Shown here one piece after another: positions 18,891 through 27,170 of a DNA stretch of 64,000 nt. The position numbers were made by a program, and so were the translations under genes. Numbering within the stretch: position 1 is the first letter of the stretch; every line of letters starts with the position of its first letter. The stretch is from Acidovorax sp. sif1233 (GTDB lineage Bacteria; Pseudomonadota; Gammaproteobacteria; Burkholderiales; Burkholderiaceae_C): NCBI RefSeq assembly GCF_019218755.1, contig NZ_JAHUWZ010000002.1, forward strand, positions 744,001 through 808,000. Direction: 5' to 3'. The notes under the pieces were generated by a model, which worked only from the letters and a program-made list of their open reading frames with translations, was not told where the DNA came from and ran no database searches.

Positions 18891-19601
18891 TCACACCACC
18901 CGGATGCCCAGCTCGCTGACCAGCACCCCCGCCTGGTCGGCCGAGATGATGGCGCCCTTGAAAGACTGCGCCAGGTGCGCGATGCGCAGCCCGCCCAGGT
19001 CGACCGACCGCAGGTCCGCGCCATCAAAGCGCGCGTTCTTCAGGTGCGCATCGCGCAGGCTTCCGCCTTCGAACACAGCATCCCGAAAATCGCACCCGGC
19101 CAGATCGGCGTCCGACAGGTCCAGCTGCTCCACCGTCTGCTTGCGAAACGAGACGCCGCGCAGGTCGGCCCCCACCAGCAGCGAATCGTGAAAACCCAGC
19201 CCCAGCGTGCCGGCCTCGCGAAAATGCGCGCCGGTGAGCTTGACTTCGGCGAACCGTGCCGAGGCCAGGTTGGCGCGGTCCCAGGAGGTGTTGTTCAGGT
19301 CGCAGCGGTGAAAGCGCGCCTCGGTGAGGTCCGCCAGGCGGAACTGCGCCTGCCCTGCCCGGCAGTCCAGCCAGCGTGTGCCGCCAAGATCCGCCTTGTC
19401 CAGGGAGGTCCCGAGGAACGAACAGCCAATGAACTGGGCGCCGCGCAGCGGCAGGCCCGCCAGGTCCAGCCCGTCGAAGTCGCATTGCTCAAAGTGCAAG
19501 GCAGGATGTCCTGCCGCCAGCAGCGCTTGCAGCTGCACTCTCGAAGGTGTCTGGCCAGTGACGCAGAAAGGCCCGGCGGACGGGGAAGGTCGCAGGTTCA
19601 T
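18891..19601 (-). CDS. Qnr-like pentapeptide repeat protein
   Basis: A 236-residue right-handed quadrilateral helix protein built of repeats such as ADLGG, CDFDG, ADLAG, CDFRD, ADLRS. The length and the C-terminal cap (ISADQAGVLVSELGIRVV) resemble Qnr proteins, which mimic DNA and shield gyrase from quinolones. The ATG at 19601 is used; the open frame extends upstream but without family similarity. It is the third gene behind tetR and an EmrE-like pump, 77 nt after the pump. Resistance is inferred, not shown: many chromosomal pentapeptide proteins have other roles. Confidence 0.85.
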   Translation of the reverse strand: MNLRPSPSAGPFCVTGQTPSRVQLQALLAAGHPALHFEQCDFDGLDLAGLPLRGAQFIGCSFLGTSLDKADLGGTRWLDCRAGQAQFRLADLTEARFHRCDLNNTSWDRANLASARFAEVKLTGAHFREAGTLGLGFHDSLLVGADLRGVSFRKQTVEQLDLSDADLAGCDFRDAVFEGGSLRDAHLKNARFDGADLRSVDLGGLRIAHLAQSFKGAIISADQAGVLVSELGIRVV

Positions 19602-19678
19602 GGGAAGCAGGTACGAAAACGGGAATCGGTGGATAGGACATGCCGCGAGGCCGCAAGCCGGGCCGCCTTGGCGGCTGC

Positions 19679-20029
19679 TCAGTGACCCACGCTGTGGGAA
19701 AACAGGTTCACCACCAGGACACCCGCCACGATCAGGCCCAGCCCGATCACGGCCGGCAGATCCAGGCGCTGGCCGTAGTACACCCAGCCCACGGTGGAGA
19801 TCAGCACGATGCCCACACCGGACCAGACCGCATAGGCAATGCCCATCGGCAGCGTCTTGAGCGCCAGCGAGAGCAGGTAGAACGACGCCATGTAGGCCAC
19901 CGCGGTGACCGTGCTCGGCACCAGCCGGGTGAATCCCTCGGAGGCCTTCAGTGCCGTGGTGCCCAGCACCTCCAGCAAGATGGCGGCGCCCAGGATCAGA
20001 TAGGTGCCCGCGGACGTGCTCCAGGTCAT
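19679..20029 (-). CDS. emrE: EmrE-like small multidrug resistance transporter
   Basis: A 116-residue, four-helix proton antiporter of the inner membrane. Close to EmrE throughout: the essential glutamate (Glu20, in AAILLEVLGTT), KASEGFTRL, GIAYAVWSGVGIVLIS and the FGQRLDLPA-like segment YYGQRLDLPA. SMR pumps act as dimers and export quaternary and other cationic compounds. The ATG overlaps the end of tetR by 4 bp, so the two are translationally coupled. Confidence 0.92.
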   Translation of the reverse strand: MTWSTSAGTYLILGAAILLEVLGTTALKASEGFTRLVPSTVTAVAYMASFYLLSLALKTLPMGIAYAVWSGVGIVLISTVGWVYYGQRLDLPAVIGLGLIVAGVLVVNLFSHSVGH

Positions 20030-20601
20030 GGCCGGCCTCCTTGGCACAGGGACAGGAGGATGTCCAGGATGGCGGCCTTTCGCGGCTGGTCGAGTGCGTA
20101 GACATCGAGCATCTGCGCGAACCAGAACCCGTCTCCCGCCAGGCGGCAGGCCAGCAGCACATTGGCCGTGTGGGGATCGTCGCCGTCGGCCTTCAGTGCC
20201 GCCGCCATCGCGGCATGCCACCGCTGGCGGCACGGCGCGGACGTCAGGGCCAGCAGGCCGATCGCCCGCTGCGTCTCCACCTGGCGGCTGTCCGAGCCGC
20301 TGTCAAAACAGGTCCTGATGTAGGCACGCGCATGGCGCCCGGGCGTGTCCTCTTCCTGGGCCAGCGCTTTCGCAAAACACTGTTCAAACTCCTCGAAGAG
20401 CTGGTCCGACAGCGCATCCAGCAGGGCCTGCTTGCTGCGGTAATGGTGCTGGAGCCCGCCCTTGGTCACGTGGGCCCGCTGGGCCACCGCATCGAGCGTG
20501 ACGGCGTGGGGGCCCTCCCGCACCAGGAGTTCCCGGACCACGGCCAGCAATTGGCTGCGGATCAGTTCAGGCTGTTTTTGGCGGCGATGTGCTTCGGTCA
20601 T
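20026..20601 (-). CDS. TetR-family repressor of the emrE operon
   Basis: A 191-residue TetR regulator. The helix-turn-helix is at about residues 30-60 (LDAVAQRAHVTKGGLQHHYRSKQALLDAL), with a variable ligand-binding C-terminal part. It is the first gene of tetR-emrE-pentapeptide. A palindrome abuts its start codon (20604-20631), which suggests autoregulation and induction by pump substrates. Confidence 0.92.
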   Translation of the reverse strand: MTEAHRRQKQPELIRSQLLAVVRELLVREGPHAVTLDAVAQRAHVTKGGLQHHYRSKQALLDALSDQLFEEFEQCFAKALAQEEDTPGRHARAYIRTCFDSGSDSRQVETQRAIGLLALTSAPCRQRWHAAMAAALKADGDDPHTANVLLACRLAGDGFWFAQMLDVYALDQPRKAAILDILLSLCQGGRP

Positions 20602-20603
20602 TC

Positions 20604-20631
20604 AACAAACCATCCAGATGGATTGTTTATT
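20604..20631. promoter_or_regulatory. TetR operator palindrome
   Basis: AACAAACCATCCA (20604-20616), GA, TGGATTGTTTATT (20619-20631). The two arms agree as inverted repeats at 11 of 13 positions. It lies 2 nt upstream of the tetR ATG, in an AT-rich patch of GC-rich DNA, as expected for a self-repressing TetR. Confidence 0.75.
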
Positions 20632-20787
20632 GTACCGAGGAGCCAGACCGATATCGACGAAAGCCCGCAGGGAACCGTGGGGACTTTCCGTGGCCATGCA
20701 CGGCCCTGCATTGCCGCTACCCAGGAAGAAGGAAGGCGCCCGGGTGCTGGACAGGGCGGGGCCGCCCGTCGAGCGCCGTCGCCCTGG

Positions 20788-20985
20788 CTACCATTCCCCG
20801 ACTTCACGCACCCGCTGCGCCAGATCCGGGAACGCGTCCTCCGCCACCGCGGCTTCGGCCTCGGCAGGCATGGCCTGCGCAACCGCCACGCCAGCAGCGG
20901 GCGGTGCCGAGCGCGACAGGAACCTGCCAAAAAGATGGTGGCCCCAGGCGGCGTGCGACGGGGCGGTGAACGGGATGGCGAACAT
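20788..20985 (-). CDS. Possible small protein (65 residues)
   Basis: Starts MFAIPFTAPSHAAWGHHLFG and ends DLAQRVREVGEW. An AAGGAA ribosome binding site lies 5 nt before the ATG. Not recognised. Composition changes from hydrophobic/Ala-rich to an acidic, helix-prone end. It is the only plausible gene in the 591-bp spacer 20602-21192; apart from it and the two CRP-like sites I see nothing there. It could still be a chance frame. Confidence 0.4.
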   Translation of the reverse strand: MFAIPFTAPSHAAWGHHLFGRFLSRSAPPAAGVAVAQAMPAEAEAAVAEDAFPDLAQRVREVGEW

Positions 20986-21082
20986 GGCGGTTCCTTTTTA
21001 TAAGGCTTCGGCGCTGCAAAAAACTGAGCGCCAGCGTAAGTCAGGGCTTCAATGCGCAGTGTAGGAATCCGCGCCGCACTCC

Positions 21083-21098
21083 TGTGTGACAGAACACA
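21083..21098. promoter_or_regulatory. CRP/FNR-like palindrome, upstream copy
   Basis: TGTGT-N6-ACACA, symmetric, with an overlapping TGTGA (21085-21089). Its centre is 64 bp upstream of the second site. Located between the possible small gene (minus) and yigZ (plus). Confidence 0.45.
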
Positions 21099-21146
21099 CG
21101 GTCGCGGGCGTTTCACGCGGGCGTACCCCTTCCCGCGGCCCTGGGC

Positions 21147-21162
21147 TGTGACTTTTTTCACA
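21147..21162. promoter_or_regulatory. CRP-like site TGTGA-N6-TCACA
   Basis: Exact match to the core consensus of the cyclic-AMP receptor protein (TGTGA, six bases, TCACA), ending 31 bp before the yigZ ATG. Such an AT-containing perfect site is unlikely by chance in this DNA. This close to the start codon it would repress yigZ or act on the divergent gene. Confidence 0.6.
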
Positions 21163-21192
21163 CACGGGCCGCCCCCTTACACTCTGCGCCCC

Positions 21193-21786
21193 ATGCCCCA
21201 CACTCTGGCCGCGCCCGCTCACAGCGAACTTGTCATCAAGAAAAGCCGGTTCATTGGCTGCGTGCAGCCCATGGCCGACCGAGCCAGCGCGCAGGCCGCG
21301 GTGGATGCGCTGTGGAAGCAGCACCCTGGTGCCGCGCACATCTGCTGGGCCCTGCTGGCGGGCGGCCAGTCGGCGGCGGTGGATGACGGCGAACCCGGGG
21401 GCACGGCCGGGCGGCCCATGCTCGACGTGCTGCGCCACCAGGACCTGGAGGGGGTGCTGGCCACGGTGGTGCGCTACTTTGGCGGCGTGAAGCTGGGAGC
21501 GGGCGGCCTCGTGCGCGCCTACACCGACACGGTGGCCCAGGCACTGCTCACCGCCCCCAAGGTCACGCTGCAGCGCATGACAACCCTGCAGTGCCTGGTG
21601 CCCTACGCCCTGGAAGGCCTGCTGCGCCGCGAAATCGACCTGGCCGGGGCCGAACTGTCAGAGGTGCGGCATGGCAGCCTGGTCACCGTGCAGCTGCGCC
21701 TGCCCGAAGCGCGGGCCGCGGCCTTCGTGCAGCGCATCAACGACTGCGGCCAGGGCCGCGTGGGCTGGACCGAGCCGGCGGCCTGA
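21193..21786 (+). CDS. yigZ: YigZ/IMPACT family protein
   Basis: A 197-residue protein of the IMPACT family, whose N-terminal part has a ribosomal S5 domain 2-like fold. Diagnostic stretches are ELVIKKSRFIGCVQP, DDGEPGGTAGRPMLDVL and VVRYFGGVKLGAGGLVRAY. The ATG at 21193 is the family start; the frame remains open upstream. The family is implicated in translation-related regulation, but the biochemical role in bacteria is not settled. Confidence 0.9.
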   Translation: MPHTLAAPAHSELVIKKSRFIGCVQPMADRASAQAAVDALWKQHPGAAHICWALLAGGQSAAVDDGEPGGTAGRPMLDVLRHQDLEGVLATVVRYFGGVKLGAGGLVRAYTDTVAQALLTAPKVTLQRMTTLQCLVPYALEGLLRREIDLAGAELSEVRHGSLVTVQLRLPEARAAAFVQRINDCGQGRVGWTEPAA

Positions 21787-21942
21787 ACGACGGCACCTTT
21801 CGGGGCTGCCGCGAGGGCAAGGGCTTCGCCGGCCACGCCGCGCTGCCCGGGCAGGGGGAACCAACAAAGGCCTTTGCGCCTACAAGCGCCGCGCGGCCGG
21901 GCCGCGACACTCAGGGTTTGCAGGGCTCCCAAGGAACCACCC

Positions 21943-23358
21943 ATGAGCCAACCGCTCGACACCATCATCATTGGCGCAGGCACAGCCGGCCTGGCCGCCC
22001 TGCGCGAGGTGCGCAAACGCACGGACCGCTACCTGATCGTCAACGAAGGGCCCTGGGGCACCACCTGCGCGCGGGTAGGCTGCATGCCCTCCAAGGCACT
22101 GATCGAGGCGGCCAACGCCTTTCACCGCCGCCACGCATTCGAGGAATTCGGCCTGCGGGGCGCACAGGCCCTGACCGCCGACATACCGGCCGTGCTGCGG
22201 CGCGTGCGCGCCCTGCGCGATGATTTCGTGGCGGGCGTTCTGAAGGCCACCAGCGGGCTGGGCAGCGCCCAGGTATCCGGGCGCGCGTCGCTGGCCGGCC
22301 CGCACGCGGTGGACATCGACGGCACCCGCCATGCCACGCGCAGCATCATCATCGCCACCGGCTCGCGCCCGAGCGTGCCGGACGAATGGCTGGCGTTTGG
22401 CGACCGCATGCTCACCACCGACACCCTGTTCGAGCAGCCCAGCCTCGGCCCCCGCATCGCCGTGATTGGCATGGGCCCCATCGGCGTGGAGATCTCCCAG
22501 GCGCTGGCCCGGCTCGGGCTGCAGGTGGCCGCCTTCACCACCGGCGACACACTGGCGGGCCTGAGCGACCCGGCGCTCAACGCCGAACTGACAGCGCTGC
22601 TCAAGAAGGACATGGTGCTGCACGCCGGGGCCCCGGCCGAACTGCGGGAAGTGCCCGGCGGCATCGAGGTGCGCAGCGGCTCCCACCGCGTGGTGGTGGA
22701 CCAGGTCGTCGCTGCCATGGGCCGCGTACCCAATATCGAGCACCTGGGCCTGGACACCCTGGATGTGCTGCTGGACAAGCATGGCATGCCCACGGTGGAT
22801 GCACGGACCCAGCAGATCGGCAGCCTGCCCGTGTTCCTGGCCGGGGACGCGAACGCCCACGTGCCGCTGCTGCACGAGGCGGCCGACGAAGGCCATATCG
22901 CCGGGATGAATGCCCTGGCGGAGACACCTGCGCGCTTTCAGCGCCGCACCCCGCTGGCCATCGTGTTCTGCGATCCCAACGTCGCGATGGTGGGCCAGCG
23001 CCTTGCCGACATGGACCCTGTCCACACCATCACGGGCACGGCCAGCTTCGACGACCAGGGCCGGGCCCGGGCAGCCCAGCACAACCATGGGCGCATCTGC
23101 CTGCACGCCGACCGGGCCACCGGCCGTCTGCAGGGCGCCGAGATGTGCGCGCCCCAGGGCGAACACATGGCCCACCTGCTTGCATTGGCCATTCAGCAGA
23201 AACTGACGGTGCACGACCTGCTGGGCATGCCGTTCTACCACCCCACGCTGGAGGAAGGCTTGCGCACGGCGCTTCGGGACGCAGCACGGCAGTTGCCCGG
23301 GGTTCGCGCGTCCGACCTGGCGGCGTGCGGAGCCATTGGGGCGGCGGCGCTGGAGTGA
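21943..23358 (+). CDS. Dihydrolipoyl dehydrogenase-like pyridine nucleotide-disulfide oxidoreductase
   Basis: A 471-residue flavoprotein. FAD-binding motif IIIGAGTAGLAA at about 8-19; redox-active disulfide in GTTCARVGCMPSK (CxxxxC, as in lipoamide dehydrogenases); NAD(P)-binding IAVIGMGPIGVE in the middle; C-terminal YHPTLEEG with the His-Glu pair. No lipoyl domain and no 2-oxoacid dehydrogenase genes nearby, so it is probably a stand-alone enzyme whose disulfide substrate is unknown. The ATG follows AAGGAACCACCC. Confidence 0.88.
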   Translation: MSQPLDTIIIGAGTAGLAALREVRKRTDRYLIVNEGPWGTTCARVGCMPSKALIEAANAFHRRHAFEEFGLRGAQALTADIPAVLRRVRALRDDFVAGVLKATSGLGSAQVSGRASLAGPHAVDIDGTRHATRSIIIATGSRPSVPDEWLAFGDRMLTTDTLFEQPSLGPRIAVIGMGPIGVEISQALARLGLQVAAFTTGDTLAGLSDPALNAELTALLKKDMVLHAGAPAELREVPGGIEVRSGSHRVVVDQVVAAMGRVPNIEHLGLDTLDVLLDKHGMPTVDARTQQIGSLPVFLAGDANAHVPLLHEAADEGHIAGMNALAETPARFQRRTPLAIVFCDPNVAMVGQRLADMDPVHTITGTASFDDQGRARAAQHNHGRICLHADRATGRLQGAEMCAPQGEHMAHLLALAIQQKLTVHDLLGMPFYHPTLEEGLRTALRDAARQLPGVRASDLAACGAIGAAALE

Positions 23359-23449
23359 GAATGGCAACCCCAGGCGGGCCCGGATATGTAAAAACCCTCA
23401 AGCCTGCCGCACGCATGCCGATATGAATCCATCACCCCAAGGAATCACC

Positions 23450-23665
23450 ATGGACGTCGCCCTCACCAACAGCATCGTCAACACCGCCACCGCGCTGGCC
23501 AGTGCCAAGACGTCCGATGCGCTGAACATGGTGGTGCTGAAGAAGGCGCTGGACATGCAGGCCACGTCAGCGGCCACGCTGCTGGATGCCATGCAGCAAT
23601 CCATGCCCCAGCCAGGGCTGGCCACGTCCGGCACGCTGGGTACCCAGGTCAACACGTTCGCCTGA
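23450..23665 (+). CDS. yjfB: YjfB-like putative motility peptide
   Basis: A 71-residue helical protein (MDVALTNSIVNTATALASAK) resembling the YjfB family annotated as putative motility proteins. A good ribosome binding site (AAGGAA) precedes the ATG. No flagellar genes are close, so the annotation says little about function here. The protein has no cysteine and ends in a flexible Gly/Thr-rich tail. Confidence 0.75.
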   Translation: MDVALTNSIVNTATALASAKTSDALNMVVLKKALDMQATSAATLLDAMQQSMPQPGLATSGTLGTQVNTFA

Positions 23666-23696
23666 GGCCCCCTTCGGCCAAAAAGCAGACGCGCAG

Positions 23697-24842
23697 CTAT
23701 CGCAGCCGTGCAGGCGACAGCCCTTGCGGCGCCACCCCCTCGCGCACCAGTTCTTCCGCCAGTGGCTCGCCGCGCAGCAGCTGCCGCGCCAGCAACGAGG
23801 CGCCCGCCGCGCTCTGAATCCCATACCCACCCTGCCCCGCCAGCCAGAAAAAGCCGGGTACATGGTTGTCCCAGCCAATCACCATGTCGCCATCGGGCAC
23901 GAACGAGCGCAGGCCCGCCCAGGTGTGGGAGGGGCGGCGGATCTGGAAGATCGTTTTTTCCTCGATGTGATAAATCCCCGTGGCCACGTCCAGTTCTTCG
24001 GGCACCACGTCGTGGGGATGTGTCGGGTCGGCGTTGGCGGGGGAGCCCAGCAACTGGCCTGCGTCGGGCTTGAAGTAAAAACTCTCGTCGATGCCGATCA
24101 CGGCGGGCCAGTGGGTCGCGTCCATGCCTTCGGGCACGGCGAAGGTGAAGGCGGTGCGGCGGCGCGGCTCCAGGCCAATGGGCGGCACGCCTGCCAGGCC
24201 CGCTACCACGTCAGCCCAGGCGCCTGCGGCGTTCACAATGGTTTTGGCCTGCAGCACCCGGCCATCGGCCAGGGTCACCTTCCAGCTATCGCCAACGCGC
24301 TGCAGGGCCGTGACCTCGGCATTCGTCAGCACCTGGCCGCCGCGCTGGCGCAGGCCACGCAGGTAGCCCTGGTGCAGCGCGTGCACATCGATGTCGGCCG
24401 CCTCGGGCTCGCTCATGCCTGCGGCCACGGCTTCGGGCTTCAGGCACGGCAGCTGGGCCAGCAGTGCGGCCTGCTCCACCCATTCCACGTTGGGCGAGAT
24501 CGCATGGGCCTCTGCATAGGCCTGTTTCAGCATGTCGAGCTGGTCCGGCCCCGCCACGTAGACGACGCCACGGGGCGAGAGGATGGGGTCCGACCCGAAC
24601 TTTGGCGGCGGCGCGTCGTAAAAAGCGCGGCTCGCCCGCGTCAGCGCCTGGATGTTCGGTGTGCCGTAGGTAGCCATGTACAGCGCGGCCGAACGGCCGG
24701 TGGTGTGGTAACCGGGCTGCGATTCGCGCTCCAGCAGCAGCACGCTGGCGCCCTGCCCCCCGACGCGCTCCTGTACAAGCTGCCACGCCACCGAGGCGCC
24801 CGCGATGCCCGCGCCAATGACGATGGTGTCCGCTGATTGCAT
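23697..24842 (-). CDS. DAO-family FAD-dependent oxidoreductase
   Basis: A 381-residue flavoprotein with the dinucleotide-binding motif IVIGAGIAGASVAW at residues 6-19 and the D-amino-acid/sarcosine oxidase fold. It probably oxidises an amine or amino acid, passing electrons to oxygen or a dye. It starts 21 nt after the amidase gene on the same strand, so the two are likely co-transcribed: the amidase may release the amino compound it oxidises. Substrate unknown. Confidence 0.88.
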   Translation of the reverse strand: MQSADTIVIGAGIAGASVAWQLVQERVGGQGASVLLLERESQPGYHTTGRSAALYMATYGTPNIQALTRASRAFYDAPPPKFGSDPILSPRGVVYVAGPDQLDMLKQAYAEAHAISPNVEWVEQAALLAQLPCLKPEAVAAGMSEPEAADIDVHALHQGYLRGLRQRGGQVLTNAEVTALQRVGDSWKVTLADGRVLQAKTIVNAAGAWADVVAGLAGVPPIGLEPRRRTAFTFAVPEGMDATHWPAVIGIDESFYFKPDAGQLLGSPANADPTHPHDVVPEELDVATGIYHIEEKTIFQIRRPSHTWAGLRSFVPDGDMVIGWDNHVPGFFWLAGQGGYGIQSAAGASLLARQLLRGEPLAEELVREGVAPQGLSPARLR

Positions 24843-24863
24843 GGTTCTGTCTCCTGGCTCGAA

Positions 24864-26423
24864 TTACACCGCTGACACTTGCGCCGCCGAGGTGGCACGG
24901 TCATCACGCGGCAGGCTGCGCGCATCGCGCGGATCGGGCGCACCGGTCACGATGGAGGTCAGCGTGGGCGCGGCGTTTGTTTGCATCAGCTTGGCGATGT
25001 CAGGCCGTGGGCGGGCAAGCCCGGCGATGCCCTTGAAGGCTTGCTCCAGCGCGTGGCCCACGCCCAGCGTGTGGCGGTCGGCGCGAAAGCGCCCGACGAT
25101 CTGCAGACCAAACGGCATCCCCACGTCATCCAGCCCGCACGGCAAACTGAGCGCTGGGTGCGTGGTCAACGTGGTCACATAGGTCAGCGCCAGCCATCGG
25201 TAGTAGTTGGCCTGCGGCTCGCCGTTGATGTGGCTGGCGAACAGCTGCGTCCACGCAAAAGGCGACACGGGCGTGGTGGGCGCCAGGATCACGTCGTACT
25301 GCTCATACAACTTCTGGAACCGCGCCAGGATGCGCGTCTGCTCGGCCTGCGCCCAGGCGCTGTCCAGCAACGTCATCGCCGCGCCCATCTCGTAGTTGGC
25401 GCGGGTGTTGGGGCCCAGACTGGCAGGGTCGCGCTCATAGGCTTCGCGCGTGCTGGCCACAAAGGCTTCGGCGCGCAGCACGTCAAAGCAGCGGTGCACG
25501 TCGCCCAGGTCCACGTCAATGGCGTCGCAGTTGGCGAACAGGTGCTTCATGGCCTGCACCTTCTGGCGGAACACGGCGCGGATGCCGTTGTCCACGGCGC
25601 AGGCGCCAAGATCTTCGGTGTACGCCACGCGCAGGCGGCTCAGGTCCACCGCTTCGGGCAACAAAAAACTCATCGGGTCCAGCGGGTAGCTCAGCGGGTC
25701 GCCCGCCGACATACCCGCCGTGGCGGCCAGTTGCAGGCAGGCCTCTTCTACCGTACGGCCCATGGGGCCCACCACCGAAATCGGCGTCCAGCCCAGCAGC
25801 TTGCGCGAGCTGGGCACCACGCCGGGCGACGGCCGGAAGCCCACCACGCCACAGATAGAAGCTGGAATGCGCAGCGAGCCGCCCGTGTCCGACCCCGTGC
25901 ACACCGGCAGCATGTCGCACGCCAGCGCGGCGGCAGAGCCGCCCGACGAGCCTCCGGCGTTCAGGTTGGGGTTGAACGGATTGCCGGTGGCGCCCCACAC
26001 GGTGTTGCGCGAGTTGGCACCGGCGCCCATCTCGGGGATGTTGGTCTTTCCGGTGACGATGGCGCCCGCCGCGCGCAGGCGCGCCACCAGCACGTTGTCC
26101 TCCGCCGGGATATTGCCGCGGTAGATCTCCGAGCCATAGGTGGTCAGCAGCCCGGCCGTGGCTTCCAGGTCCTTCACGCCCAGCGGCAGGCCGTGCAGCA
26201 GGCCCAGCGGCTCGCCGCGCAGCACCGCCTGCTCGGCGGCCTGGGCCTCGGCGCGGGCGCGGTCGTAGCAGGTGGCGGTGATGGCATTCACATGCGGGTT
26301 GACGGCCTCGATGCGCGCCATGCAGGCGTCGAGCAGCTCGACGGGCGAGATCTCGCCCGTGCCGATGCGGTGGCGCAGTTCATTGGCGGTCAGCTCGACC
26401 AGGGCGTTGTGTGGAGTGGTCAT
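24864..26423 (-). CDS. Amidase signature family hydrolase
   Basis: A 519-residue amidase. The Ser-cisSer-Lys triad is visible: Lys in TGKTNIPEMG (about residue 125), the Gly/Ser-rich signature AGGSSGGSAAALA (about 159) and the nucleophile region DTGGSLRIPAS (about 180). Start at the ATG 26423; the open frame extends further upstream without family similarity. It is the first gene of the pair with the DAO-family oxidase. Related enzymes hydrolyse small or aryl amides; the GatA role is unlikely without gatB/gatC. Confidence 0.9.
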   Translation of the reverse strand: MTTPHNALVELTANELRHRIGTGEISPVELLDACMARIEAVNPHVNAITATCYDRARAEAQAAEQAVLRGEPLGLLHGLPLGVKDLEATAGLLTTYGSEIYRGNIPAEDNVLVARLRAAGAIVTGKTNIPEMGAGANSRNTVWGATGNPFNPNLNAGGSSGGSAAALACDMLPVCTGSDTGGSLRIPASICGVVGFRPSPGVVPSSRKLLGWTPISVVGPMGRTVEEACLQLAATAGMSAGDPLSYPLDPMSFLLPEAVDLSRLRVAYTEDLGACAVDNGIRAVFRQKVQAMKHLFANCDAIDVDLGDVHRCFDVLRAEAFVASTREAYERDPASLGPNTRANYEMGAAMTLLDSAWAQAEQTRILARFQKLYEQYDVILAPTTPVSPFAWTQLFASHINGEPQANYYRWLALTYVTTLTTHPALSLPCGLDDVGMPFGLQIVGRFRADRHTLGVGHALEQAFKGIAGLARPRPDIAKLMQTNAAPTLTSIVTGAPDPRDARSLPRDDRATSAAQVSAV

Positions 26424-26555
26424 GGCGTTGGTGTCCCTTTCGTCGTTCTGTGGTTTTTCCGCTGGTGCGGCTGGCGGCGGTGTTGGCCGGGGCGTGAAAC
26501 GGCGCGAACCCACGGCCGCCATCTTGGCATGGTGGGGGCGCCCCCACCCGTTGCT

Positions 26556-27077
26556 TCAGAACCCGGGCAATGCCCTCATCACAGCCGCCACCAGATTCTG
26601 GACGGGAGCGTCCGAGCTCAGTTCGATATGGGGACCGCGCCGTGCCGCGAGCCAGTCCCGCTGCCTCTGCAGGCTTCTGCCTGGCAACACCCCGTCATCG
26701 TATTGAGCCGCCCATTCCAGGAAAGCAGGATTCGCCTGGCCAAAGCGCTGCGCCTCCCGGTGGCGAAGGCGCGCGAGGCGCGCGGGAGCATCCAGGTAGA
26801 GAAACACGATCAGGTCAAAGCAGTCTTCCAGTTCCTGCCCCCACCCGGCCACGGAACCGGCCAGCACCGCCACCTTGCTGGCGCGCAAGTCGCCGAGGAG
26901 CAGGGCCAGGCGCTGTGTAGGGTCCCGCCTGCTGGTGAACGGCGGCGTGGTGGGCAGCCAGTAGTAGTCGTCAGCGTCGAGGTGGGCCCCGTTCAACGCT
27001 GCGGCCAGGGCCGCGCTCAGCGTGGACGTGCCAGAGCCTGAAGCACCGGTGACATGGATTCGCAGCAGCTGGGTCAA
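26556..27077 (-). CDS. P-loop nucleotide/adenylate kinase-like protein, TTG start
   Basis: A 173-residue protein whose frame has no ATG at the right place. A TTG at 27077 is preceded by AAGGAA at good spacing and gives LTQLLRIHVTGASGSGTST, placing the Walker A motif GASGSGTST at residues 10-18. A LID-like region and DLIVFLYLDAPARLARLRHRE with basic residues match adenylate kinase/shikimate kinase-like ATPases. Substrate unknown. It is divergent from hipB, with 93 AT-rich bases between. Confidence 0.8.
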   Translation of the reverse strand: MTQLLRIHVTGASGSGTSTLSAALAAALNGAHLDADDYYWLPTTPPFTSRRDPTQRLALLLGDLRASKVAVLAGSVAGWGQELEDCFDLIVFLYLDAPARLARLRHREAQRFGQANPAFLEWAAQYDDGVLPGRSLQRQRDWLAARRGPHIELSSDAPVQNLVAAVMRALPGF

Positions 27078-27119
27078 TGGTGGATTCCTTGAACTGTATT
27101 TTTGCCAAGACCAATGGCG

Positions 27120-27148
27120 ATAATGATACCTATGTTTATCTTTTTCAA
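27120..27148 (-). promoter_or_regulatory. Promoter of the P-loop kinase-like gene
   Basis: On the minus strand, -35 TTGAAA (27143-27148), 17 bp, -10 CATTAT (27120-27125). The start site would be about 27113, leaving a leader of about 36 nt to the TTG start. It lies inside the same AT-rich stretch as the hipB promoter, so one bound HipB dimer might affect both. Confidence 0.5.
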
Positions 27149-27163
27149 ATAAAAGAGTATAAA
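27135..27163 (+). promoter_or_regulatory. Candidate hipB promoter (near-leaderless)
   Basis: -10 TATAAA (27158-27163) with a weak -35 TTTATC (27135-27140) and a 17-bp spacer. Transcription would begin at about 27170, beside the hipB ATG at 27171. Another TATAAT lies at 27164-27169. No good ribosome binding site is present, which agrees with a leaderless message. Confidence 0.4.
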
Positions 27164-27170
27164 TATAATC

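Noticed and set aside
19602-20162. N-terminal extension of the pentapeptide gene frame up to 20162
   Set aside because: That part is antisense-free but overlaps emrE in another frame and shows no pentapeptide pattern; the ATG at 19601 gives the Qnr-like length.
20598-21161. 187-codon minus-strand open frame in the tetR-yigZ spacer
   Set aside because: Arg/Pro-rich translation without motif, and it would cover the tetR operator and both CRP-like palindromes. The smaller frame 20788-20985 with a ribosome binding site is more plausible.
23667-23705. GGCCAAAAAG ... CGCAGCTATC near the end of the DAO-family gene, similar to parts of the repeat
   Set aside because: Only about 30 bases, no internal AGCGCTT/AAGCGC pair; too little to call a copy.
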